Made by a program: the position numbers and the translations under genes
Part shown: in pieces, positions 1 to 8,352 of the stretch
Position numbering within the stretch: the stretch's first letter is position 1
Layout of the letters: each line of letters begins with the position of its first letter
Source: Marinobacter panjinensis
GTDB lineage: Bacteria > Pseudomonadota > Gammaproteobacteria > Pseudomonadales > Oleiphilaceae
Assembly: GCF_005298175.1 (NCBI RefSeq)
Contig: NZ_SZYH01000002.1
Span: 62,001 to 126,000 of the forward strand
Length of the DNA stretch: 64,000 bases
Reading direction: 5' to 3'
The notes under the pieces: model-generated
What the model saw: the letters and a program-made list of their open reading frames with translations, nothing else
Told to the model about the DNA's origin: nothing
The model's database searches: none

Positions 1-342
1 CAGAAACTCCGCCGCCATGCGCAGGGCGCCACAGCCGCCCGGCGTCTGAACCACCGATGTCCGGCCCTCCCGGATCAGCGGGCTGTTACTTCCCAGGATC
101 AGCTCCGCCACTGCATTGTTGAATCCGGCAGCGCCTGCGGGTCCCACATAGCTCTTGGTGGTTTCGCCCTCAAGCAGACGCCGTTCGGCTTCATGTACAG
201 CGGCCATGATCGGCGTATTGCCGGCGTCATCCTTATACACACCGATCCCCAAATCCACTTTGTCCGGCCGGGTATCTTCCCGGAATGTCTGCATCAATTG
301 CAGGATCGGGTCCTGTGGCAGCGGCTTCAGGGCCTCAAACAT
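1..342 (-). CDS. Aromatic amino acid aminotransferase, class I (C-terminal part outside the window)
   Basis: This is the N-terminal 114 residues of a class I PLP aminotransferase of the AspC/TyrB type. It begins MFEALKPLPQDPILQLMQTF and contains LGIGVYKDD and KSYVGPAGAAGF, which are typical of the aspartate/aromatic subgroup. The PLP lysine lies beyond the edge. The ATG follows a strong AAGGAGG and overlaps the stop of the upstream oxidoreductase by 8 nt (ATGTTTGA), so the two are probably translated together. That pairing favours an aromatic substrate: the enzyme would turn Phe, Tyr or Trp into the arylpyruvates used by the neighbour. The TyrB-versus-AspC choice is an inference from context. 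Confidence 0.85.
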   Translation of the reverse strand, partial: MFEALKPLPQDPILQLMQTFREDTRPDKVDLGIGVYKDDAGNTPIMAAVHEAERRLLEGETTKSYVGPAGAAGFNNAVAELILGSNSPLIREGRTSVVQTPGGCGALRMAAEFL

Positions 343-3300
343 GGTTCGCCTCCTTATCGGCCGGTTGGGTACGGATGAGGGTGGGGCGGCCAGTGTCCAG
401 CGCCTTGATCAGTTGGGTCTGTTTTTCACGGATGCCTTCTGCTGCCTGTTCGCGCACCGGCCCATAGCCCCGGACGTCGGCTGGCAGCTCGGCCAGTTGC
501 AAGAAAGTTTCGTAGTTGCTGGCGTCCAGTTCCCGGCCAATGCGAGCCACCAGGTTTTGGTAGTCCTTCAACATGGCGCGATCCAGCTTCCGGTCTGCTG
601 AGTAACTGAAGGGATCCACCGCGGTTCCGCGCAGGCTGCGGAATTTTGCCAGCAGCCTGAAGGCCCGGAACATCCAGGGACCGAATCGGCGCTTCTTCGG
701 GCGTCCCTGGGCATCGGTTTCCTTGCTGAGCAGGGGCGGGGCGAGGTGAAAGTGGACCTTGAAGTCACCTTCAAAGGTTTCCATCACTTCTTTCATGAAG
801 TCGGTTTCCGCAAACAGCCGGGCCACTTCGTACTCGTCCTTGTAGGCCATGACGCGATACAGTTGCTGCGCCACGGCCCGGGTCAGGAGCAGGTTTGTCT
901 GTCCCAGGGCTTCCTCGGCCTTCCGGACTTCGGCAACACTGGCCCGGTACTGATCGGCCCAGCGCCGGTTCTGATAGTTGACCAGATGGCCATGACGGGT
1001 CTCGATCAGCTCATCAAGGGTCGGCTCGGACTTGGTCTCAGTAACCTTCGCGCCGCCGGTGTCCAGCAGGTCCGTTACCGCGCTCAGATCAACAGCGGCC
1101 ACGCGGCCCCAGCCGAAGGCTTCCTTGTTGCGATCAATCGCCACACCGTTGAGTTCGATGGCCTTCATCAAGGCCGCTTCAGACAGGGGCAGCAGCCCTT
1201 TCTGCCAGGCAAAGCCGAGCATCATCACGTTTGAGAATACGGTGTCGCCCATCAGCTTCTCGGCGATGCCATTGGCGTCGAGCTGATTGAAGTGGTCCTG
1301 ACCGACCGCATCTCGGAGCAGGCCCAGTCGCTTGTCGGCTTTCATGTCGGCATCGCGGAAGAGCACGTAATCGGCGGTAGGCAGTTCCGCTTCGTTGGCT
1401 ACAATCCGGGTGTGGTTCGGCCTCAGTACATTCAGGGCCTTCTGGGAGGACGCCACCACCAGATCACAAGCGATAACCGCATCGGCCTGGCCGTTGCTGA
1501 TCCGAACCTGGTGCAGCTTGTCCGGAGACGGCGCCATGCGCACATAGCTCAGAACGGTACCACCCTTCTGGGCGAAGCCCATGAAATCCAGTACCGAAGC
1601 GCCCCGGGATTCCAGGTGTGCGGCCATGGTGATCAGCTGTCCTACAGTGACCACACCAGTGCCACCGACGCCGCCAACGAGCAGGTCATAGGAGCCGGTC
1701 ATCTCCGGCAGGTCCGGGGCTGGTATGTTGGCCAGTTTGCCGGTCAGTACCGAGCCGGTGTCCATACCCCGGGATTTGCGCAGCTGCCCGCCTTCAATGG
1801 TGACAAAGCTGGGGCAGAAGCCGTTGACGCAGGAAAAGTCCTTGTTGCAGGAAGACTGGTCGATCTTGCGCTTACGGCCCAGGTCGGTTTTGCGGGGCAC
1901 AACCGAGAGGCAGTTGGACTGCACCGAGCAATCGCCACAACCCTCGCAGACGTGATGGTTGATAAATGCCCGCTTTGCCGGGTCCGGGAACTGATTGCGC
2001 TTGCGGCGCCGGCGCTTTTCAGCGGCACAGGTCTGGTCGTAGATCAGCACGGTGCAGCCCGGAATGTCCCGCAATTCGCGCTGAACCGTATCCAGTTCGG
2101 AACGGTCGTGGAAGGTGACGTCCTTCGGGAACTGGTCTTTATGGCCATCGTATTTTTCCGGCTCATCGCTGAGCACCACAACCCGGCGAACACCCTCGGC
2201 TGCCACTTGTTGGGCAATCATGGGCACGGTGATCTGGCCATCCACCGGCTGGCCGCCAGTCATGGCCACGGCATCGTTGAACAGAATCTTGTAGGTGATG
2301 TTGATGCCTGCCGCCACGGCCTGGCGGATGGCCATGGAACCGGAGTGGAAATAGGTGCCTTCACCCAGGTTCTGAAAGACGTGGGGGTTGCCGGTATAGC
2401 GGCTCTTTCCGATCCAGTTGACCCCTTCGCCACCCATCTGGATCAGGGATTCCGTGTTGCGGCCCATCCAGGAGGCCATGAAGTGGCAGCCTATGCCGGC
2501 CAGAGCCTTGCTGCCTTCCGGGACCTTGGTGGACGTGTTGTGGGGGCAGCCCGAGCAGAAATAGGGCATCCGTTTGACGCCACCCGGGTCCTGGGCATTG
2601 GACATGGCGCTGATCTCGGTCATGCGCTCGCTGAAGTCCAGTGAGAAGAACCGGCCAAGCCTGGCAGCCAGGAAGCCGGCAACCAGTTTCGGGCTCAGCT
2701 CACCCACATAGGGAATCAGCGGGCGGCCCAGCTCATCCTGTTTGCCGGTAATCAATACCTCGCCGGGGCGGTCGGGCTCGGACATGGTTTCTTTGATCTG
2801 GCTCTCGATGATGCCCCGCTTTTCTTCAATGACCAGGACTTCTTCCTTGCCATGAATGAAGTTGAGAATGCCGCGCCGCTCCAGGGGCCAGACCATACCG
2901 ATCTTGTAGATATCCAGCCCCATGTCCCGGGCCTTGTCTTCATCGATGCCCAGCAGATCGAGGGCTTCGAGCAGGTCCAGGTGACCTTTGCCGGTGGTCA
3001 CAATGCCGAAGCGGGCGTCCGGGTTGTTGTACAGGCAGCGGTCAATGGGGTTGGCCCTGGCGAAGGCCTGCACGGCGGCCAGCTTGTGTTCGATTCGGGT
3101 TTCCAGCTGGGGCCCGGGCAGATCCGGCCAGCGGTAGTGGAGGCCGCTTTCGGGTGCGGTGAAGTCATCGGGCGTGACAAACTCCGGCAGCGGGGGCAGC
3201 TCCACGGAGGCCGCGCTTTCAACCGTCTCCGATATCGCCTTGAAACCCACCCAGCAGCCGCTGTAACGGGACAGGGCATAGCCCCAGAGGCCGAATTCCA

Positions 3301-3853
3301 GGTACTCGGCCAGGCTGGCCGGGTTGATGGTGGGCATGAAGAAACTCATGAATGCCACATCGGACTGGTGGGGCATGGACGAGGACACGCAGCCATGATC
3401 ATCACCGGCAACTACCAGAACACCGCCGTGGGGGGATGAACCATAGGTGGTGCCGTGTTTGAGGGCATCGCCGGCGCGGTCAACCCCGGGGCCTTTGCCA
3501 TACCAGAGGCCGAATACGCCATCCACCTGGCGGTCATCATCGGTCTCCACCTGCTGGGTGCCCAGCATGATGGTGGCTGCCAGGTCTTCGTTAATCGCTG
3601 GCACAAAATCGATACGGTTTTCATCGAGCAGGGTCTGGGCCTGCCAGAGCGCCTGGTCGTAGGCACCCAGTGGAGAGCCCCGATAACCGCTGACCATGCC
3701 GGCGGTGTTCAACCCCTGTTTGCGATCCAGGGCGGCCTGCATCAACGGGATGCGGACCAGTGCCTGTGTTCCGGTCAGGAAAACCCGGCCTGATTCCCGC
3801 AGGTAGCGGTCTTCCAGTTTGTAATTGTCGAGCTGCGGGGTATCGGCGGACAT
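335..3853 (-). CDS. Fused indolepyruvate:ferredoxin oxidoreductase (alpha-beta fusion, 1172 aa)
   Basis: This thiamine-diphosphate enzyme oxidatively decarboxylates arylpyruvates (indolepyruvate, phenylpyruvate) to aryl-acetyl-CoA and passes electrons to ferredoxin. The order is an N-terminal pyrimidine-binding-like domain, a ThDP region with CSGCPHN (Cys433), a [4Fe-4S] segment CEGCGDC...C beginning at Cys636, and a C-terminal gamma-type domain starting near residue 717 (LLVGGVGGTGVVTVGQL). The length fits the fused proteobacterial form rather than the separate archaeal IorA and IorB. The ATG at 3853 has AGGAGGG upstream. It is divergent from an Lrp/AsnC gene and overlaps the aminotransferase gene downstream. 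The enzyme would feed phenylacetyl-CoA directly into the Paa genes that follow. No ferredoxin gene is visible in the window. Confidence 0.92.
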   Translation of the reverse strand: MSADTPQLDNYKLEDRYLRESGRVFLTGTQALVRIPLMQAALDRKQGLNTAGMVSGYRGSPLGAYDQALWQAQTLLDENRIDFVPAINEDLAATIMLGTQQVETDDDRQVDGVFGLWYGKGPGVDRAGDALKHGTTYGSSPHGGVLVVAGDDHGCVSSSMPHQSDVAFMSFFMPTINPASLAEYLEFGLWGYALSRYSGCWVGFKAISETVESAASVELPPLPEFVTPDDFTAPESGLHYRWPDLPGPQLETRIEHKLAAVQAFARANPIDRCLYNNPDARFGIVTTGKGHLDLLEALDLLGIDEDKARDMGLDIYKIGMVWPLERRGILNFIHGKEEVLVIEEKRGIIESQIKETMSEPDRPGEVLITGKQDELGRPLIPYVGELSPKLVAGFLAARLGRFFSLDFSERMTEISAMSNAQDPGGVKRMPYFCSGCPHNTSTKVPEGSKALAGIGCHFMASWMGRNTESLIQMGGEGVNWIGKSRYTGNPHVFQNLGEGTYFHSGSMAIRQAVAAGINITYKILFNDAVAMTGGQPVDGQITVPMIAQQVAAEGVRRVVVLSDEPEKYDGHKDQFPKDVTFHDRSELDTVQRELRDIPGCTVLIYDQTCAAEKRRRRKRNQFPDPAKRAFINHHVCEGCGDCSVQSNCLSVVPRKTDLGRKRKIDQSSCNKDFSCVNGFCPSFVTIEGGQLRKSRGMDTGSVLTGKLANIPAPDLPEMTGSYDLLVGGVGGTGVVTVGQLITMAAHLESRGASVLDFMGFAQKGGTVLSYVRMAPSPDKLHQVRISNGQADAVIACDLVVASSQKALNVLRPNHTRIVANEAELPTADYVLFRDADMKADKRLGLLRDAVGQDHFNQLDANGIAEKLMGDTVFSNVMMLGFAWQKGLLPLSEAALMKAIELNGVAIDRNKEAFGWGRVAAVDLSAVTDLLDTGGAKVTETKSEPTLDELIETRHGHLVNYQNRRWADQYRASVAEVRKAEEALGQTNLLLTRAVAQQLYRVMAYKDEYEVARLFAETDFMKEVMETFEGDFKVHFHLAPPLLSKETDAQGRPKKRRFGPWMFRAFRLLAKFRSLRGTAVDPFSYSADRKLDRAMLKDYQNLVARIGRELDASNYETFLQLAELPADVRGYGPVREQAAEGIREKQTQLIKALDTGRPTLIRTQPADKEANHV

Positions 3854-3954
3854 GGTGCCCTCCTTTTGTCGGTTTTATAACCAGAATTCTAGAGAGAAGT
3901 CCGCAAAAGGTGCTTGCTTATTAAGTGGGGGTTGTCGGGGTTTGCGAAAGGATA

Positions 3955-3999
3955 TTTGATAAAAGACAATGGTAAGCAAGAACCTTTGATAAAAATCAG
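3955..3999 (+). promoter_or_regulatory. Two direct repeats TTTGATAAAA, the second within an FNR-like box, before the lrp-type gene
   Basis: TTTGATAAAA occurs at 3955-3964 and again at 3985-3994, exactly 30 bp (about three helical turns) apart. The second copy extends to TTGATAAAAATCAG (3986-3999), matching 9 of 10 positions of the FNR/Anr consensus TTGAT-N4-ATCAA. The first reads TTGATAAAAGACAA (8 of 10). The sites lie 10-55 nt before the ATG at 4010, in the divergent region shared with the oxidoreductase. They could be Lrp autoregulatory sites or Anr sites; sequence alone does not decide. Confidence 0.35.
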
Positions 4000-4009
4000 G
4001 TGTTACCAA

Positions 4010-4489
4010 ATGAAACAGGTCAACCTCGATAAACTGGATCGGCGGATCCTGTCGGTGCTTCAGCAGGACGGGCGCATCAGTAACCAGTTACTGGCAGAAC
4101 AGGTGGGGTTGTCGCCAGCGGCCTGCTGGCGGCGGGTACGGACGCTGGAGGAAAGCGGTGTCATTCGGGGATATAGCGCGCGGTTGGACCCCGATCGCAT
4201 CGGCCAGGGCTTGTGCGTGCTGGTCAACCTGTCATTACAGCGACACACTATCGACAGCACCGCGGAGATTGAACAGCAGGTCAGCAGTTACCCGGAGGTA
4301 CTCCAGTGTTTTGCGGTGACCGGCAATGCCGATTTCGTACTGAGGGTTGTCGTGCCGGATATGGCCAGCTATGACCGCTTTCTGAACGAAAAGATCTTTA
4401 CCTTGCAGGGCATTGCACAGGTGAATTCAAACTTTGCTTTGCGGGAGATCAAGAATACCGAGACCATCCCGGTGGATGGCCTGGTATGA
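4010..4489 (+). CDS. Lrp/AsnC-family transcriptional regulator
   Basis: This 159-residue protein has an N-terminal winged HTH (LDRRILSVLQQDGRISNQLL, then VGLSPAACWRRVRTLEESG) and a C-terminal RAM/AsnC ligand-binding domain (VLQCFAVTGNADFVLRVVVPD). That is the standard length and order for the family. I chose the ATG at 4010 because the family begins with this helix; an in-frame start at 3914 would add 32 residues unlike the family. It is divergent from the oxidoreductase and aminotransferase pair, so the simplest role is an amino-acid-responsive regulator of that operon and of itself. The effector (Phe, Tyr or Trp) is an inference. Confidence 0.9.
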   Translation: MKQVNLDKLDRRILSVLQQDGRISNQLLAEQVGLSPAACWRRVRTLEESGVIRGYSARLDPDRIGQGLCVLVNLSLQRHTIDSTAEIEQQVSSYPEVLQCFAVTGNADFVLRVVVPDMASYDRFLNEKIFTLQGIAQVNSNFALREIKNTETIPVDGLV

Positions 4490-4517
4490 GACGTCAATAA
4501 TGCGAACCTGAGCGTAT

Positions 4518-4570
4518 CTCCCCGCAGGGCGGGGAGTAAGAGCGGTAGCCCGGTGTTACTCGGGCTTTTT
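4518..4570 (+). terminator. Rho-independent terminator of the lrp-type gene, reaching into the paaZ 3' end
   Basis: There are two hairpins in a row. The first is CTCCCCGC-AGG-GCGGGGAG at 4518-4536 (8 bp, 3-nt loop). The second is AGCCCG-GTGTTACT-CGGGCT at 4547-4566, followed by a run of T. The T-run makes the second a plus-strand terminator for the regulator gene. The convergent paaZ stop lies inside it. Confidence 0.65.
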
Positions 4571-6601
4571 GGCAACCAGTGTCAGGATGTCGTAGCTTGC
4601 AACCAGTTCGTCGTTCTGGTTCTGAACCTGAACATCCCAGACCACTACGCCCTGGGGGTGTCCATCCGGGGATGTCCGCCCCTGATCGATCTTGCGCTTG
4701 CAGGTCAGCCGCGCCCGGATGGTGTCTCCCGGGGCAACCGGCTCAATAAAGCGCAGAGTGTCCAGACCGTAGTTGGCCAGAACCGGACCTTCGCCCGGAT
4801 AAACGAACAGACCGGCCGCCGCAGAAAGCACGAAGTAGCCATGGGCAATGCGCTTGCCGAACTGTGAGTCCCGCGCTGCAATTTCATCAAAGTGCATGTA
4901 GAAATGGTCGCCGGACAGGCAGCCGAAGTTGACAATATCCGCCTCGGTGACCGTGCGTCGGTGAGTCAGCAGGGATTCATTGATCTGCAGATCTTCAAAG
5001 TGGCGACGGAATGGGTGCACGTCGGTTTCAATCAGATCAGCACCACGGACATACTCGCGGGTGACCGCTGCCAGCATGGTCGGGGAGCCCTGGATCGCCG
5101 TTCTCTGCAGGTAATGATGGACTGCGCGGATACCACCGAGTTCTTCGCCACCACCGGCGCGACCCGGGCCGCCATGCTTGAGCATGGGCAGGGGTGAACC
5201 GTGGCCGGTGGACTCCTTCGCAGCTTCGGCATCCAGCAGGTGCAGACGTCCGTGGAAGGCCGCAAGCAGGGGAGCGATTCTGCCGGCAATGGCGGGATCC
5301 CGGGTGGTCAGGGTGGTGACCAGTGAGCCCCGGCCCTGGGCGCACAAAGAGACTGCGTCCTCAATGGTGTCGTAGGGAATCACCGTTGCTACCGGGCCGA
5401 AAGCCTCGATGTCGTGCGCGCCACAACCATTTTCGGGGTTCCGGCACAGCAGCACGTGAGGCTCGATGAACGCACCGTTCTCGGTGCCCTCTCCAGTCGG
5501 TTTGAAGCTGCCTTCGCCACCCATGACCAGTTCGCTGGTTTTCAGCAGTTCCTGGATGTTGGCTTTGACGTCTTCAAGCTGGTCGATGGAGGCCAGGGCG
5601 CCCATGCGAACGCCCTCGACCGAAGGGTCGCCGACGGTGACTTTCGACAGGCGCTCCTTGAGTTTCTCGCAGACAGCATCTACCTGGTCTTTCGGTACCA
5701 GGACCCGGCGGATAGCCGTACACTTCTGTCCCGCCTTCGCCGTCATCTCGCGGCCCACTTCCTTCACGAAGATATCGAATTCTTCGTGCTCGGGGGTCAC
5801 GTCCGGCGCCAGAACGGCACTGTTCAGTGAGTCGGCCTCGGCATTGAACGGAATCGAACGGTTGATGATGTTCGGATGATTCTTGAGCTTGCGAGCGGTT
5901 GCCGCCGAGCCAGTGAAGGTGACCACATCCTGCTCTTCAAGGTGATCGAACAGGTCGCCGGTGCTGCCGATGATCAATTGCAGGCTGCCTTCAGGCAGGG
6001 CGCCGGATTCCTGCATCAGGCGAACGGCGAGTTCGGTCACATAGCAGGTAGAGGTGGCCGGTTTCACAATGGAGGGCATGCCCGCCAGGAAGGTCGGTGC
6101 GAATTTTTCCAGCATGCCCCACACCGGGAAGTTATAGGCATCGATGTGAACTGCCACACCGCCACGGGGCACCAGGATATGGGTGCCGGCAAAGTGGTTG
6201 TTCTTGCCCAGCGGGGTCACCGGGCCTTCATGCACCACGTTGCCGGAGGGCAATTCGCGCCGGCCCATGCTGGCATAGGAGAACAGGGTGCCGAAACCGC
6301 CATCGATATCAATGCCGTTATCGCCCTTGGTAGAACCGGTATGCATCGACAGTGCGTAAAGCTCTTTCTTGTGTTCCTGGAGGTACATGGCCATGGCCTT
6401 CAGGGCCAGGGCGCGCTCCTGGAAATCCATCGCCATCAGGTTCTTGCCGCCGACCTTGCGGCCATACTCAACGGCTTTTTTGAAATCGAGGGTGTCGTCG
6501 TGGGTGTGTGCGACGATCTCGCCGTTGATGGCGCTGGGCAGGGCCTTGGCAGGCTTTTCACCGACCCACTGGCCGGCGATGAAACTTTTCAGGACTGACA
6601 T
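4556..6601 (-). CDS. paaZ: PaaZ: oxepin-CoA hydrolase / 3-oxo-5,6-dehydrosuberyl-CoA semialdehyde dehydrogenase
   Basis: PaaZ is a bifunctional 681-residue enzyme of aerobic phenylacetate degradation, the same length as the E. coli protein. The N-terminal aldehyde dehydrogenase domain has the general base Glu in FNAEADSLN (about residue 255) and the nucleophile Cys in GQKCTAIRR (about residue 294). The C-terminal MaoC/hotdog hydratase domain carries GDHFYMHFD and the conserved His in GKRIAHGYFVLSAA. It opens the oxepin ring and oxidises the resulting aldehyde. The ATG at 6601 follows CGGAG. It is the last gene of paaABCDE-Z, separated from paaE by a long perfect hairpin. Both active sites look intact. 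Confidence 0.95.
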   Translation of the reverse strand: MSVLKSFIAGQWVGEKPAKALPSAINGEIVAHTHDDTLDFKKAVEYGRKVGGKNLMAMDFQERALALKAMAMYLQEHKKELYALSMHTGSTKGDNGIDIDGGFGTLFSYASMGRRELPSGNVVHEGPVTPLGKNNHFAGTHILVPRGGVAVHIDAYNFPVWGMLEKFAPTFLAGMPSIVKPATSTCYVTELAVRLMQESGALPEGSLQLIIGSTGDLFDHLEEQDVVTFTGSAATARKLKNHPNIINRSIPFNAEADSLNSAVLAPDVTPEHEEFDIFVKEVGREMTAKAGQKCTAIRRVLVPKDQVDAVCEKLKERLSKVTVGDPSVEGVRMGALASIDQLEDVKANIQELLKTSELVMGGEGSFKPTGEGTENGAFIEPHVLLCRNPENGCGAHDIEAFGPVATVIPYDTIEDAVSLCAQGRGSLVTTLTTRDPAIAGRIAPLLAAFHGRLHLLDAEAAKESTGHGSPLPMLKHGGPGRAGGGEELGGIRAVHHYLQRTAIQGSPTMLAAVTREYVRGADLIETDVHPFRRHFEDLQINESLLTHRRTVTEADIVNFGCLSGDHFYMHFDEIAARDSQFGKRIAHGYFVLSAAAGLFVYPGEGPVLANYGLDTLRFIEPVAPGDTIRARLTCKRKIDQGRTSPDGHPQGVVVWDVQVQNQNDELVASYDILTLVAKKPE

Positions 6602-6629
6602 GGGGAACTCCGTTTGTTTCTGAAACGCC

Positions 6630-6661
6630 AAGGCAAGCCCCGTGTGTGCGGGGCTTGCCTT
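6630..6661. other. Perfect 12-bp stem-loop between paaE and paaZ
   Basis: AAGGCAAGCCCC (6630-6641) pairs perfectly with GGGGCTTGCCTT (6650-6661) around the loop GTGTGTGC. No run of T follows on either strand, so it is not a classical terminator. Its place inside an operon suggests an attenuator or an mRNA-stabilising element that sets the ratio of paaE to paaZ message. Confidence 0.7.
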
Positions 6662-6689
6662 GTTCGTGTCTTGGTGGGCTGGGCGGAAA

Positions 6690-7769
6690 CTACATTTCGT
6701 CGTAGTCCAGAACCACCTTGTCGCTGACCGGGTAGCACTGGCAGGAAAGCACATAGCCGGCTTCCACTTCGTAGTCTTCCAGGGCAAAGTTCTGGTCCAT
6801 TTCCACTTCGCCTTCCACAACCTTGGCGCGGCAGGTGGAACAGACGCCGGCTTTGCAGGAGAAGGGCAGATCCGCACCTTCCTCGTTGCCGGCTTCGAGG
6901 ATGCTCTTGGTATCACGAACCAGCGGGAAGGTCAGGGAGCGGCCATCGGCGATAACGGTCACTTCGCTGACGGACTGCGGGTCCACTTTGGACGGCGCCC
7001 TGTCCTTGCGGGCCTGGGGCGCACCACCGACCGGCGTAAACAGTTCGAAATGGATCCGGCTTTTGTCCATGCCATGACGAAGCAGCGAGTCCCGGACATC
7101 CTCGGTCATCAGCTGGGGGCCACAGATGAAGGCGGCGGTGAGATCCTTGGCGTTGATCCAGTGATCAAACAGGGCGTCGCACTTGTCGTGGTCAATCCGC
7201 CCGTTGTACAGGTCAATGTCCTGCTCTTCACGGGTGAAGATATAAACCAGGTTCAGGCGGGCCATGTATTCGTTCTTCAGGTCCTGGAGCTCATCCCGGA
7301 ACATGGTGCTGCTGGTGGCCTTGTTGCCATAGAACAGCGTTACCTCACTCTTGGGTTCGGTTTCCAGGGTGGTCTTGACGATCGACAGTATCGGGGTGAT
7401 GCCACTGCCGGCAGCTACGGCCAGGTAATTACCTTCCCGCTCGGGATCCAGGTCGATGGAGAAATGGCCCTGGGGCGGCATGACTTCCAGCGTCTGGCCT
7501 GGCTTCAGCTGCTCATTGGCAAACGTGGAGAAACGACCACCGGCAACCCGTTTGACCGCGATGCGCAGCTCCTGATCGTTGACGCTGCGGCAGATCGAAT
7601 AGGAACGGCGCACTTCCTCGCCATCCATCTGCGTTCTGACAATCAGGTGCTGGCCCTGTTTGTAGCTGAATTTGTCCGCCAGATCTTCCGGCAGGTCAAA
7701 AGCAAGTGATACGGCGTTTCTTGTTTCAGGTCTGACCTCTTTGAGGGTCAGTGAGTAGAATTTATTCAT
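6690..7769 (-). CDS. paaE: PaaE: reductase of the phenylacetyl-CoA monooxygenase
   Basis: This 359-residue FAD/2Fe-2S reductase passes electrons from NADPH to the PaaAC di-iron oxygenase. The N-terminal FAD-binding part has RRSYSICRS, and the middle nucleotide-binding part has GSGITPILSI and ICGPQLM. The C-terminal plant-type ferredoxin domain carries CKAGVCSTC with a later Cys in VLSCQCYP, giving the four ligands. I chose the ATG at 7769 (MNKFYSLTL); a longer in-frame reading from 7907 would run into paaD. It lies 13 nt after paaD in the same operon. Confidence 0.95.
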   Translation of the reverse strand: MNKFYSLTLKEVRPETRNAVSLAFDLPEDLADKFSYKQGQHLIVRTQMDGEEVRRSYSICRSVNDQELRIAVKRVAGGRFSTFANEQLKPGQTLEVMPPQGHFSIDLDPEREGNYLAVAAGSGITPILSIVKTTLETEPKSEVTLFYGNKATSSTMFRDELQDLKNEYMARLNLVYIFTREEQDIDLYNGRIDHDKCDALFDHWINAKDLTAAFICGPQLMTEDVRDSLLRHGMDKSRIHFELFTPVGGAPQARKDRAPSKVDPQSVSEVTVIADGRSLTFPLVRDTKSILEAGNEEGADLPFSCKAGVCSTCRAKVVEGEVEMDQNFALEDYEVEAGYVLSCQCYPVSDKVVLDYDEM

Positions 7770-7782
7770 GATCGTATCGGCT

Positions 7783-8352
7783 CTAGATGCATTTGAAATA
7801 GTCGAAGGGCTCGAGGCATTCCTTGCAACGATAAAGTGCTTTGCAGGCGGTCGATCCGAATTCGCTGACCCGTTCAGTGTCGTTGCTGCCACAATGTGGG
7901 CAGGCAATGACGTCCGGCTCCCCGAGCAGGGTCAGCTTGCTGGAGCTGCCCTCGGGCGGTGCGATTCCGAATGCCCGAAGCTTCTCTTTGCCTTCGGCTG
8001 TGATCCAGTCGGTGGTCCAGGCAGGGGTCAGCACCTGGTTGATTTTCGGATCCCGGAAGCCTGCGGCACGCATGGCTTCGGTAATCAGTTCCTCAATCAA
8101 CTCGGTGGCCGGGCAGCCGGAATAGGTCGGGGTTACGTCAATGGACAGTTCTTTCCCGTCCCAACGCACGGCACGAACAATGCCGAGTTCCACGACGCTT
8201 ACTGCCGGCACTTCGGGGTCTTTGACCTCCTCCAGAAGTGTCCAGATATCGTCCTCTGTCAGCAGATCGGGGCGGGCGTTTGCCGGCACCCGATCACTGG
8301 CAATCAGGATATCAACGGCTGACCTGTGGTCTGACTCACCATGTTGTGGCAT
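7783..8352 (-). CDS. paaD: PaaD: Fe-S maturation factor for the phenylacetyl-CoA monooxygenase
   Basis: This MIP18/DUF59-type protein has 189 residues. The body has the family block IWTLLEEVKDPEVPAVSVVE and SGCPATELIEE. The C-terminus carries a CPHCG...C..C zinc-ribbon-like motif as in known PaaD proteins. PaaD is thought to help build the Fe-S cluster of PaaE. The ATG at 8352 overlaps the end of paaC by 17 nt and gives an N-terminus about 25 residues longer than in E. coli. A start further in is possible. Confidence 0.9.
   Translation of the reverse strand: MPQHGESDHRSAVDILIASDRVPANARPDLLTEDDIWTLLEEVKDPEVPAVSVVELGIVRAVRWDGKELSIDVTPTYSGCPATELIEELITEAMRAAGFRDPKINQVLTPAWTTDWITAEGKEKLRAFGIAPPEGSSSKLTLLGEPDVIACPHCGSNDTERVSEFGSTACKALYRCKECLEPFDYFKCI

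Noticed and set aside
1292..2644. Long open frame on the plus strand opposite the oxidoreductase
   Set aside because: It is a GC-rich antisense shadow; the minus-strand frame carries the ThDP and Fe-S motifs and the plus-strand translation has no recognisable domain.
6602..6916. In-frame N-terminal extension of paaZ
   Set aside because: It would overlap paaE in another frame; the ATG at 6601 has its own CGGAG and gives the standard 681 residues.
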